34,834 nucleotides of DNA, taken from contig JAHIYU010000116.1 in assembly GCA_018814885.1 (NCBI GenBank), positions 1 through 34,834 of the forward strand, read 5' to 3'. Position 1 is the first letter of the stretch. Every line of letters begins with the position of its first letter. This DNA comes from a bacterium. Its GTDB lineage: Bacteria; Krumholzibacteriota; Krumholzibacteriia; LZORAL124-64-63. A program made the translations under genes and the position numbers. This document shows, in pieces, positions 6,268 through 13,525 of this stretch. Below the pieces are notes generated by a model, which saw only the letters and a program-made list of their open reading frames with translations, was not told the DNA's origin and ran no database searches.

Positions 6268-7512
6268 ATGCTTGAGTCTGGATTCATGAAACGTATGCCC
6301 CTGCTGATCGCGGTCGTCGCCGTGACCATCGGCGTCTCCTCCTGTCAGAAGGCCGATGATGAGGATCTGGATCTCGCCACGGATCTGTTTGGTGACACCC
6401 GCCATGACGCGTCTCCGGTAATCTGCGAGGTGGACGGTGTGAAGATCACGCAGCGCGATCTCGAGATGCGCATGGAAGACATGCCAAAAGCCTCGAAATC
6501 CCGCTTCAGCGGCGAGGATTGGGAACGCCGGCTTCTGGAGTACATGATCGGTGAAGCCATCCTGGCGCAGGATGCCATCCGGGCGGGCCTGCAACACGAG
6601 TCGGCGGTCTCCCGGCAACTGATCAACCTGAGGCGCACCACCATGCGCGATGCGTACGCCTCGCTGGTCCTGTGGGACGACCTGGAGCCGTCCCGCGAGG
6701 AGATCGAACGGTACTACGAGGAGAACCAGGCGACCTTCTACACGCAGGGATCGGTCAAGGCGCGTCACATCCAGTGCGATACGCGTCTGCAGATCGACCG
6801 GGCCTGGGAAAAGCTGCAAGGCAGCGGTTACGAGAACCTCTTCGCCAACGTGGCCGGCGAGTTCTCGAACAACAGCGAGTCGCTGAAACGGAACAGCGAA
6901 CTCGGCTGGTTCGCGCGCGGCGGTTACATCTCCGCGTTGCCATACGGCAAGGAGTTCTCGGAGCGCATCTACGACTGGGACATAGGCGTGCATCCCCCGG
7001 AGTACATCGGTGAGCACTGGCACATCGTGGAGATCCTCAACCGCGAACCCTCCCGCCAGTTGGCCTTGAGCGAGGTGCGCGACCGCATCGTGGCCGCCCT
7101 GTTGCCTTCCGTGAGGCAGAACGCCACCGACGAGTACGTCGCGAAGCGCCATCAGGAGGTCGACCTGGAGTATTTCGGGGACTACCGTCCCGGCCGCGGG
7201 CGCACGGCCGATGAGTTGCTCAAGCTGGGCATGCTCGCCAACACCCCCGAGCGTCAGGAAGCGCTGTACGATCTCCTGCTCCTGGATTATCACGATTCCG
7301 AGTACGCGCCTATGGCGCTCTTCATGAAGGCGAATCTCTATCTCGACACCACTGGGGACAAGTACCGCGCCCGCAACTGCCTGAACAGGATCCTGAAGAA
7401 CTACCCCGATTCGGAGCTGCGGGAGCAGGTGGAATACATGCTGGAGAACATGTCCAGGGCCGATTTCCACACGCCGACGTCCATCGAGGAGTTGCGGGAT
7501 CTGGCCGACTAA
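6268..7512 (+). CDS. Lipoprotein peptidyl-prolyl isomerase (PpiC/parvulin, SurA-like) with TPR-like tail
   Basis: A 414-residue exported protein. After a short basic start it has a hydrophobic signal ending in a lipobox, GVSSC, so it is probably lipid-anchored and periplasmic. An N-terminal SurA-like helical region (about 45-155) has ICEVDGVKITQRDLEMRM, then a parvulin domain (about 160-270) with KARHIQCD, ELGWFARGG and EHWHIVEI. About residues 320-395 form TPR-like helices (YAPMALFMKANLYLD, NRILKNYPDSE). Such proteins assist folding of secreted and outer-membrane proteins. I use ATG 6268 because AAGGAG is 12 bases upstream; ATG 6286 would give a more compact signal peptide starting MKRMPLL. 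It starts 23 bases after manC and may share its transcript. Confidence 0.85.
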   Translation: MLESGFMKRMPLLIAVVAVTIGVSSCQKADDEDLDLATDLFGDTRHDASPVICEVDGVKITQRDLEMRMEDMPKASKSRFSGEDWERRLLEYMIGEAILAQDAIRAGLQHESAVSRQLINLRRTTMRDAYASLVLWDDLEPSREEIERYYEENQATFYTQGSVKARHIQCDTRLQIDRAWEKLQGSGYENLFANVAGEFSNNSESLKRNSELGWFARGGYISALPYGKEFSERIYDWDIGVHPPEYIGEHWHIVEILNREPSRQLALSEVRDRIVAALLPSVRQNATDEYVAKRHQEVDLEYFGDYRPGRGRTADELLKLGMLANTPERQEALYDLLLLDYHDSEYAPMALFMKANLYLDTTGDKYRARNCLNRILKNYPDSELREQVEYMLENMSRADFHTPTSIEELRDLAD

Positions 7513-7540
7513 GGCTCGCGGCACGGCTGCCGATACAAGT

Positions 7541-7566
7541 CGAGGGAGCGTTGCAGCGCTCCCTCG
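7541..7566 (+). terminator. Candidate terminator hairpin after the PpiC lipoprotein
   Basis: A perfect 10-base stem, CGAGGGAGCG (7541-7550) with CGCTCCCTCG (7557-7566), has a 6-base loop TTGCAG. Only a mixed GCTGTGTTAT follows, so termination may be weak. Its loop doubles as the -35 of the next promoter. Confidence 0.5.
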
Positions 7567-7579
7567 GCTGTGTTATACA
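7551..7579 (+). promoter_or_regulatory. Promoter of the DUF2914/LpoA-like pair, with extended -10
   Basis: TTGCAG (7551-7556), a 17-base spacer and TATACA (7574-7579) preceded by TG at 7571-7572 form an extended -10 promoter. The start would be near 7586, about 39 bases before the GTG at 7625. Confidence 0.5.
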
Positions 7580-7624
7580 GACGGGCATGCGCGCACACCC
7601 TGCGCCATGAGTTGGAGGTGACTC

Positions 7625-8062
7625 GTGCGAATTCTACATCTGGTCCCGATCGCAGCCGTCCTTCTCTGCACCGCTGCGGCGACCACGGCGGAAACCGCCG
7701 GCGGCGCCCTGGACGTCGTCGAGATGGTCGTGGCCGCGGGTTTCGATCGGGAGAACAGGCTCCCGGAGCAAGCGGGCGAGGTATTCCCCGCGGGCACCGA
7801 GCGGTTGTGGTGCTACACGCGCGTGCAGGGCGCCGCCTTGCCGGTGGATATCGTCCACGCCTGGTACCACGAAGGCGAGACGCGCGCCAGGGTCTCGCTG
7901 CCCGTGCGTTCGCCCGACTGGCGCACGTGGTCCAGCAAGCTTCTGCTGCCGGCCTGGACGGGCCACTGGGAGGTCAAGGTGCTGGATCCCGACGGTCTGG
8001 TGCTAGCGTCGAGGACCTTCACCATCGTTCCCGGAACGACGGGCGGGGAGGATTCCGAATGA
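7625..8062 (+). CDS. Exported DUF2914 domain protein
   Basis: A 145-residue protein with a clear Sec signal peptide (MRILHLVPIAAVLLC, cleavage probably after TTA near residue 22). The rest is one beta-rich domain that fits DUF2914: VVEMVVAAGFDREN, then WCYTRVQG, the HAWYHEGE strand, WRTWSSKLLLP and a closing GHWEVKVLDPDG. The function of DUF2914 is not known. GTG 7625 is set by GGAGGTGA at 7614-7621. Its stop overlaps the start of the next gene (ATGA at 8059-8062), so the two are translationally coupled. Their joint role is probably in the periplasm or cell wall. Confidence 0.8.
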   Translation: MRILHLVPIAAVLLCTAAATTAETAGGALDVVEMVVAAGFDRENRLPEQAGEVFPAGTERLWCYTRVQGAALPVDIVHAWYHEGETRARVSLPVRSPDWRTWSSKLLLPAWTGHWEVKVLDPDGLVLASRTFTIVPGTTGGEDSE

Positions 8063-9927
8063 CCATGTCGTCGCGCCGGGTCGCCGTCCTGGCTTTCGTG
8101 CTCGCGGGACTGGCCTTGACGGTCGTTTCCTGCGGGCGGGCCCCCCGGCCCGCCGATGGGCCGGCGTCGGCCCTGTCGGCCGATGACCTGGCCCTCGCCA
8201 CGAGGCTGTACGCGCGCATGCAGGAAGAGCATGCCGCCAGGCGCGACCGCGCGACGCTGCACCTCGGCTACGAGCTGATGGACCGCTACGACGGCTTCCC
8301 GCACATGGACCACGTCGTCGAGATGGCCTCGCTGTCGGCCCATCGCCTGGGCGAGACCGCCGAGGCCCTGCGCCTGAGCGGCGAGTACCTGGCGACCTAT
8401 CCCCACGCGACCGGCGCCTACGCCCTGCTCGGCCTGCGCGCCGATATCCTGGAAGCCCAGGGCAAGGATCTGCGCGCCGCCGACGCCCTGGTCCAGTGCC
8501 ACGACCTGGCCAGGCTGGCCGCCGACCGCGAGCGGATCGCCGAACGGCTCGCCGCGGTGGGGGGGCGGCTGACCGCCGCGGATCTGGAATCACTGCGCGT
8601 CGCCCATCCGGAATCCCCGTTGCGTCCCATGCTGGGCTACCTCTGGTTACAGCGGCTGCTCGTGGAGAAACGCGGGCGCGAGGCCGGCGCGCTGGTCGAC
8701 GCGATGCGCGAGGAGGCGCCGGGCGATCCGTGGGTGTCGCTGGCAGAACAGCTCCTGCGCGATCCCGATTCAGCACTCCCGCTGATCACCGAGCCCCGTC
8801 CCGTCGCCGACGATGTGGACCCCATGCACCTGAGCGTGATCTGTCCCCTGACCGGGCGCTACACCGTGCTCGGCAACGCGTTTTTCGACGGTGTGCGTCT
8901 GGCGCGCGACCGGGCCAATCGCGAGGGATGGCGACAGTACACCCTCTCGGTGCACGATTCGGAGGGCGACCCCGTGGTGGCGGCCTTCGCCGTGCGCCGC
9001 ACCGCCCAGCAGGAGAAGCCCATGGCGATCATCGGCGCGTTGCTCAGCGCGCCGACCGTTTCGGCCGCCTTGACCGCCGAATACCTCGGCATTCCCCTGA
9101 TCTCCCCCACGGCCACCAACAACCGCATCTGGGAGCTCGGCGAGCTGATCTTCCAGCCGAACGTGACGGGGCTGTTCGAGGCCCGCCTGCTGGCCCGTCT
9201 GGTGGTGCAGGTCCTGCTCAAGGAGCGGATCGCAGTGCTGTATCCCGACACGCCGACGGGCCTGCGCAGCTACGAGGTCTTCGCCACCGAGGTCCTGGAC
9301 CTGGGCGGCAAGCTCGTGGCGGCCGAGCCCTTCAGCGTGGGACTCACAGACTTCCGCAATCCGCTCAAGGAGATTGGCAAGTCATTGCCGGAAGTCATTT
9401 TCGTTCCGGCAGATGAAGGCCAGCTACGCATGCTGGGTCCCCAGCTCGATTTCTATCGCACCGGGGCCCTGGTGGTGGGTCTGAGCGGCTGGGATTCCGA
9501 GGAGCTGGCGCGGGAGATCGGCTCCGTCCTCGAGCGGGCCGTCTTTCCCAGCCGCAGCGCGCTGTACCCGCCCGAGTGGCCGGCGGGCTTCGACGCGGCA
9601 TGGAACGAGGAACATCTGCCGCCGGAGGCGACGGACATCGCCCGCCAGGCCTACCTGGCCACCCTGCTGGTGCTGGACACCCTCGGCGAGCGGGGCATGA
9701 CCCGACGCGAGGACCTGGCCCGCGCCCTGCACGAACGCCTGGGGAACCGCAGCGAGACCGAGGCGGCCACCGACTACATGTTCTCAGCCCTGCGCATGTA
9801 CCGCAACGGCGCCGTGGTGCCTTTCCCCATGGACCTCTACGCCGAGGCCCTGGCCGAGGCCGATTCTCTGGCGGCCCTGGACGCCGCGGGTCCCTTCTTA
9901 GAGGAGATGACGGGGGCCGAGCGGTAG
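8059..9927 (+). CDS. Lipoprotein with helical-repeat N-terminus and periplasmic-binding-protein (type 1) domain, LpoA-like
   Basis: A 622-residue probable lipoprotein with a signal ending in VVSC (about residue 26). Residues 40-235 are helix-rich and TPR-like (LHLGYELMDRYDGFPHMDHVV, then LGLRADILEAQGKDLRAADAL). Residues 250-590 look like a periplasmic binding protein type 1 fold: LSVICPLTGRYTVLGNAFFDGVRLA, then IIGALLSAPTVSAAL, GIPLISPTATN and IAVLYPDT. This plan matches LpoA-type activators of penicillin-binding proteins and Leu/Ile/Val-binding proteins; no ABC transporter genes are near, so an LpoA-like or sensory role is more likely. ATG 8059 has GGGGAGGA 6 bases upstream. It contains a G7 run near 8560. 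Confidence 0.75.
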   Translation: MTMSSRRVAVLAFVLAGLALTVVSCGRAPRPADGPASALSADDLALATRLYARMQEEHAARRDRATLHLGYELMDRYDGFPHMDHVVEMASLSAHRLGETAEALRLSGEYLATYPHATGAYALLGLRADILEAQGKDLRAADALVQCHDLARLAADRERIAERLAAVGGRLTAADLESLRVAHPESPLRPMLGYLWLQRLLVEKRGREAGALVDAMREEAPGDPWVSLAEQLLRDPDSALPLITEPRPVADDVDPMHLSVICPLTGRYTVLGNAFFDGVRLARDRANREGWRQYTLSVHDSEGDPVVAAFAVRRTAQQEKPMAIIGALLSAPTVSAALTAEYLGIPLISPTATNNRIWELGELIFQPNVTGLFEARLLARLVVQVLLKERIAVLYPDTPTGLRSYEVFATEVLDLGGKLVAAEPFSVGLTDFRNPLKEIGKSLPEVIFVPADEGQLRMLGPQLDFYRTGALVVGLSGWDSEELAREIGSVLERAVFPSRSALYPPEWPAGFDAAWNEEHLPPEATDIARQAYLATLLVLDTLGERGMTRREDLARALHERLGNRSETEAATDYMFSALRMYRNGAVVPFPMDLYAEALAEADSLAALDAAGPFLEEMTGAER

Positions 9928-10011
9928 GCGCCGGTTTGCCCTCGCGATCGCGTCTGCACTCTGCCGACGATGGGGCGAAGCCCTGGGTGAGTTCGCTCTG
10001 TTCCGGAGGAC

Positions 10012-10042
10012 GCGCGCCGGTCGCATCCTGTGACCGGCGCGC
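10012..10042. terminator. Candidate bidirectional terminator between convergent genes
   Basis: A perfect 11-base stem, GCGCGCCGGTC (10012-10022) with GACCGGCGCGC (10032-10042), has a 9-base loop. Neither side has a T-run, so an intrinsic terminator is only plausible. It lies 85 bases after the LpoA-like stop and 163 bases beyond the TonB-like stop. Confidence 0.45.
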
Positions 10043-10051
10043 TCGGCTTCC

Positions 10052-10171
10052 GGGTCCCTCCGCCCTCCTGGCTCCGGGACCCTTCAGACGCCCCCGGGAC
10101 AGGGAGGACTCGCCCAGGGCTTTGTCCATCGCCTGTGAAAGCGGAGACGAACGCGACGGCATGGCCGTCGC
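10052..10171. other. Convergent intergenic region with two further hairpins
   Basis: Within the gap 9928-10204 no gene is seen. Besides the stem at 10012-10042 there are GGGTCCC/GGGACCC (10052-10082, 17-base loop) and GCGACGGC-ATG-GCCGTCGC (10153-10171, perfect 8-base stem, 3-base loop). The second lies 34 bases beyond the TonB-like stop and could end that transcript on the minus strand, although no T-tract follows. Confidence 0.5.
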
Positions 10172-10204
10172 TGATCGTTCGCCGTCGCATCCGGGGAGTC
10201 GTGG

Positions 10205-10912
10205 TCAGGGGCCGACCGGGCTGCGGAACAGGACGGTCAGCACGTTCCAGAAGCCGTCGGGGGAGGTGCAGGCGGCGAAGTCCGGTTCGTAGAGCCACTG
10301 GTCGACGGCCTTGATGACCACCTCGTCGAAGGGGCGTCCGCCGTCGGAGTTCACGACGTAGGAGCCGTCGACGATGCCGCGCGGATCGACGAAGAAGGCG
10401 ACCTTCACCGTGATCAACGGCCTGGACCGATCCGCGGGCGCGGCGTCGGCAGGATAGCGCGGATAGACCTGGCGCTTCAGATGGAAACAGGGGTTGGTCT
10501 GGGTGGGCAGCTTGAGCTCGACGGTGTCGTACGCGTCCCAGTGCGGTTCGGCTTCGGGATCGATCTCGGTGGACGTGTCGGGCTCGGGCGAGACGACATC
10601 CTGCGATGGCGCCTCGCCTGCGGGTTCGAGCACCTCGTAGTTGGGGGCGGGCGGGCTGAGCTGCTGCTCGCGGCGCAGCAACTCCTGGTGCCGCTCGTCG
10701 CGGCCGTCGTCGATGGACAGCTGCGGCATGACCTCCAGCGGTCCTTCCCTGCCCGAGAACTCCCAGCGGCGCTTCACCTCGTCGCGGCTGGGACCGAAGA
10801 TCACCACCAGCAGCAGGACCACCACCGCCGCGGCCGCGGCGGCCCACATCCTGCGCTTCTGGTTGCGGCGGTAGGCAGGGCGCTCAGGGACCGCTGGCTT
10901 CATGGGTCGCAT
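10205..10912 (-). CDS. TonB-like protein (single membrane helix, TonB C-terminal domain)
   Basis: A 235-residue protein with a basic N-terminus, one membrane helix at about residues 22-41 and a charged, Pro/Glu-rich periplasmic linker (about 45-125). The C-terminal domain (about 140-230) resembles TonB: YPRYPADAAP, then ITVKVAFFVDPRGIVDGSYVV, FDEVVIKAVDQWLYEP. TonB proteins couple the proton-motive force through ExbB/ExbD to outer-membrane transporters, but no exbB, exbD or receptor gene is in the window. The start at 10912 overlaps the end of the amidase by 29 bases; ATG 10903 is a second possibility. GGAG at 10920-10917 favours the first. It is co-directional with the amidase and probably co-translated. 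Confidence 0.75.
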   Translation of the reverse strand: MRPMKPAVPERPAYRRNQKRRMWAAAAAAVVVLLLVVIFGPSRDEVKRRWEFSGREGPLEVMPQLSIDDGRDERHQELLRREQQLSPPAPNYEVLEPAGEAPSQDVVSPEPDTSTEIDPEAEPHWDAYDTVELKLPTQTNPCFHLKRQVYPRYPADAAPADRSRPLITVKVAFFVDPRGIVDGSYVVNSDGGRPFDEVVIKAVDQWLYEPDFAACTSPDGFWNVLTVLFRSPVGP

Positions 10913-13325
10913 CCGTCTCCGCGAAGGGGTTGGTCGGCCGGCGCTCGCTGGTCCAGAAGGGCCACACGCGTGTCACGTCGCCCTCGCCGCTGCCCGAGAC
11001 AAGCAGTTCCCAGCGGTCGTCTCGGCGCACCTCGAAGGTGTGCTGGTCGCCCGGCAGGGGCAGCAGGGCCGCCGGCACCGTTTCCCTGCGTGGGGGCAAC
11101 CACAGCCAGTTGCCGTCTACGCGGATCCAGTCGCAACCGTCGACCAGGGTGGCGGCCGCCGTGTGCTCGGAGATGAAGGTGCGAGGATCGGCCAGCGAAA
11201 GCAACAGGTCCTCGCCCTGGAACCAGGCGGCGGTGGCCGACATGAGCGCCGAGGCGACGGCCTGCTGGTAGGCGGGGGCGCGCCAGCGCTCCTCGGAGTC
11301 CAGGTCGGCCGGCAGGGGCATGGCAACGTCGACGGCGGGGCAGGCTGTGTGGCGCAGGAGGTAGGCGTTGGACCCGACGACCGGGATCGTGTCCGGTGCC
11401 GCGAAGCCGCCAAGGGTTTCGGCCAGCAGGGCTCCCCAGAACGATCCGCCCGAGCTGCCGTAGTGATGGCCGACCGACCAGCCGGGGGCGCCGGGCGTGG
11501 CGCGGCGCAGGGTGATGAAGAGGTCGGCCTCGGTCTCGTTGGCCAGCAGGATCTTGGCCTCGGGCGGCACGAAGCCTGGATCGTCACGCGTGAGGACGGC
11601 GTCGGCGCCGGCCCCGCGCAGCAGTCCGGCCAGGCGCTCGGCGACGCGCAGGTTCAGTTCGCGGCCGGGGGTGCCCATGGGGGCGGTGCCGTCGGTGTCG
11701 GCGGCACCGCCATGGGGGTCGATGACGATGGTCTTGCCGACCAGCTCCGGCACTAGGGGGTGCCAGACCAGGGTGTCGCGGGGGAGGTCGCAGGGCTCCT
11801 GCCAGGGAGTCTTGTGGAGGGCGTCCACGAGGATGGGGCGGGCGCCGCGGATTTCCAGCCAGGCGGAGTGGTCGGGGATGGAGCAGAAGGCGGGGCGGTC
11901 GGTTCGCAGGTAATAGCTGATTGCACGCCCCAGGACATCGGAACCTGGATAACGGCGCAAGGTCCAATGGTCTCCTGGAATCTCCTGGTTGTTTTTCGGA
12001 TCGACGAGTATGTGCCAATGAACCTCAGGCCTGGCATCGGATCGGTTGAACAGATATCCCCCTTCTGACATGTAGGTCAAGTCTTCTCCTGCAGCTGTGA
12101 TGTATGAAATCGAACGTCCACTCCAGTCGTCACCCGGCTTCAACAGCATCGCACCATACGGCGCATTGATTCGCCCCAATGCGATAACGGAATCGCTTCC
12201 TTCGGGTTTGTAGTAAAGGTCGTGAGGATATCCCTTCGCGTGTTTCCAACTGAACAGATAGGGGCCAAGGTGATCAGATGTAGTGGGGATGATCTGATGT
12301 TCGAATCCACAGGCAGGACAGAAGGAAAGACTGAGTCGATTCGCTTGCATGGACCTTCCAGCCAGATTGCGTGCCGCAAGCGAGAGAGCGACCGTGCCGC
12401 CCTGGAAATCCCGTGCGTCCCAGGTGACTGTCATCGCATCTTCATCGAAAATGTGTCCTGCTTCTTCGCCATTCACCTCCAAGCGAATGGACATCGGGTC
12501 AATAATTGGACCTCTATCCGGCATAAAGCGCCACGTTATAGATTCGGCTCTCCATCCAGTCGTATCCGAAACCAGTTCCCAGAACGGAGCCCCCCCCTCG
12601 AAGTACTCCAGCAGCCCCAGGAAGTACGCCTCCGCCTCCAGCCGCTGCTTCTGCGCCGCCGACAGCTTCTTCTCCACCTCGGGATGCGAGAGCATCGACG
12701 GCTCGCCCAGCACCGCCGGCACGGTCGCATTGCGCAGCACGTGGAAGTTGCCGGCCATGATCTTGGCCGGGCTGATCTCCAGGTTGCGCACCAGGTGCTT
12801 GTGGATCGAACGGGCCAGATCCAGATCGGCCCCTTCGCGGCCCACCGGGTAGTAGGTCTGGGTCTCGTTCATATCGCGGTCGAGCTCCGCGTTGCTGTTG
12901 TGGTGCAACGAGACGAAGACGTCCGGGGCGAGGGAGTCGCAAAGGGCCACGCGCGCGGCCAGGTCGACCGTCAGCGACGAGTCCGCCGGCGAGAGGAAAT
13001 CGGTGTCGGCGGTGCGGGTCATGTGGACCTCGGCGCCGGCGGCCTCGAGCAGGCCGCGCAACCACAGCGCCACGCCCAGGTTGACCTCGGCCTCCGAGAT
13101 GCCGTTGAGGCCGACGACGCCCGGGAAGACGCCGCCGTGCCCGGGGTCGAGCAGGATGCGGCGGCCCTGCAGGGGCGTAAAATCGCGGTCGCCGAACGAC
13201 TCCTGGAGCTGATGGTAGCCGATGTTGTCCGGCACGAGCGGGCGGCGCGCGGCGCAACCCGCGCAGAGGGCCAGGGCGGCGGCGATCGCGAGGGCCACGG
13301 TCAAGGGAAGCGGCATCCGTTTCAT
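10884..13325 (-). CDS. Exported N-acetylmuramoyl-L-alanine amidase with a second, degenerate amidase domain
   Basis: An 813-residue protein with a signal peptide (MKRMPLPLTVALA...) and a possible lipobox ending at C24. The first Amidase_3 domain (about 53-235) is complete: LDPGHGG with H63, E78 in SEAEVNL, SLHHNS with H141, and the catalytic-type E208 in LGEPSMLS. It should cut the bond between MurNAc and the stem peptide. A beta-rich linker follows (about 240-500). A second amidase-like domain (about 525-680) keeps IDPHGG and GRELNL but has ITLRRATPG where the second zinc His should be and VDVAMPL where the catalytic Glu should be, so it is probably inactive. ATG 13325 is chosen for GGAGG just upstream. 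Residues about 255-461 are encoded by unusually AT-rich DNA. Confidence 0.88.
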   Translation of the reverse strand: MKRMPLPLTVALAIAAALALCAGCAARRPLVPDNIGYHQLQESFGDRDFTPLQGRRILLDPGHGGVFPGVVGLNGISEAEVNLGVALWLRGLLEAAGAEVHMTRTADTDFLSPADSSLTVDLAARVALCDSLAPDVFVSLHHNSNAELDRDMNETQTYYPVGREGADLDLARSIHKHLVRNLEISPAKIMAGNFHVLRNATVPAVLGEPSMLSHPEVEKKLSAAQKQRLEAEAYFLGLLEYFEGGAPFWELVSDTTGWRAESITWRFMPDRGPIIDPMSIRLEVNGEEAGHIFDEDAMTVTWDARDFQGGTVALSLAARNLAGRSMQANRLSLSFCPACGFEHQIIPTTSDHLGPYLFSWKHAKGYPHDLYYKPEGSDSVIALGRINAPYGAMLLKPGDDWSGRSISYITAAGEDLTYMSEGGYLFNRSDARPEVHWHILVDPKNNQEIPGDHWTLRRYPGSDVLGRAISYYLRTDRPAFCSIPDHSAWLEIRGARPILVDALHKTPWQEPCDLPRDTLVWHPLVPELVGKTIVIDPHGGAADTDGTAPMGTPGRELNLRVAERLAGLLRGAGADAVLTRDDPGFVPPEAKILLANETEADLFITLRRATPGAPGWSVGHHYGSSGGSFWGALLAETLGGFAAPDTIPVVGSNAYLLRHTACPAVDVAMPLPADLDSEERWRAPAYQQAVASALMSATAAWFQGEDLLLSLADPRTFISEHTAAATLVDGCDWIRVDGNWLWLPPRRETVPAALLPLPGDQHTFEVRRDDRWELLVSGSGEGDVTRVWPFWTSERRPTNPFAETDATHEASGP
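11941..12560 (-). other. Low-GC mosaic segment inside the amidase gene
   Basis: Counting lines, 11941-12540 is about 52-53% G+C, against 63-70% on both sides. The reading frame is intact through it. It encodes the linker between the two amidase domains (about residues 255-461). The upper edge is abrupt and ends next to a C8 run at 12590-12597. Recombination with a lower-GC relative is the simplest reading. Confidence 0.7.
12590..12597. repeat. C8 homopolymer in the amidase gene
   Basis: Eight C in the plus strand (G8 in the coding strand, encoding part of EGGAP) lie at the edge of the low-GC segment. Runs of this length can slip during replication; a one-base change would truncate the amidase after its first domain. 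Confidence 0.6.
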
Positions 13326-13350
13326 GATTTCCTCCAGGTTTACGCCGCTG

Positions 13351-13379
13351 AACGTACAGGCGCGCAAAGTCCTTGTCCA
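13351..13379 (-). promoter_or_regulatory. Possible promoter of the amidase/TonB-like unit
   Basis: On the minus strand TGGACA (13379-13374), a 17-base spacer and TACGTT (13356-13351) precede the amidase start by about 25 bases. The -10 is weak (three of six). Confidence 0.3.
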
Positions 13380-13418
13380 GCCTGGGCTCCCCGGTCTCCC
13401 CGGTGGCGGTGCGGCGGC

Positions 13419-13447
13419 TGGACACCGGGGCGCGCGTCTGGTACCTT
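13419..13447 (+). promoter_or_regulatory. Possible promoter of selA
   Basis: TGGACA (13419-13424), a 17-base spacer and TACCTT (13442-13447) lie in the divergent region, about 79 bases before selA. The -35 equals that of the opposing amidase promoter; the -10 is weak. Confidence 0.33.
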
Positions 13448-13525
13448 AGTCGGCTACCGGCCGGGGCCCCGCCGCGGCCCGTTTGACGCATGTCCAGATC
13501 TCGGCCCGGAAGGATCCAAGGCTTG

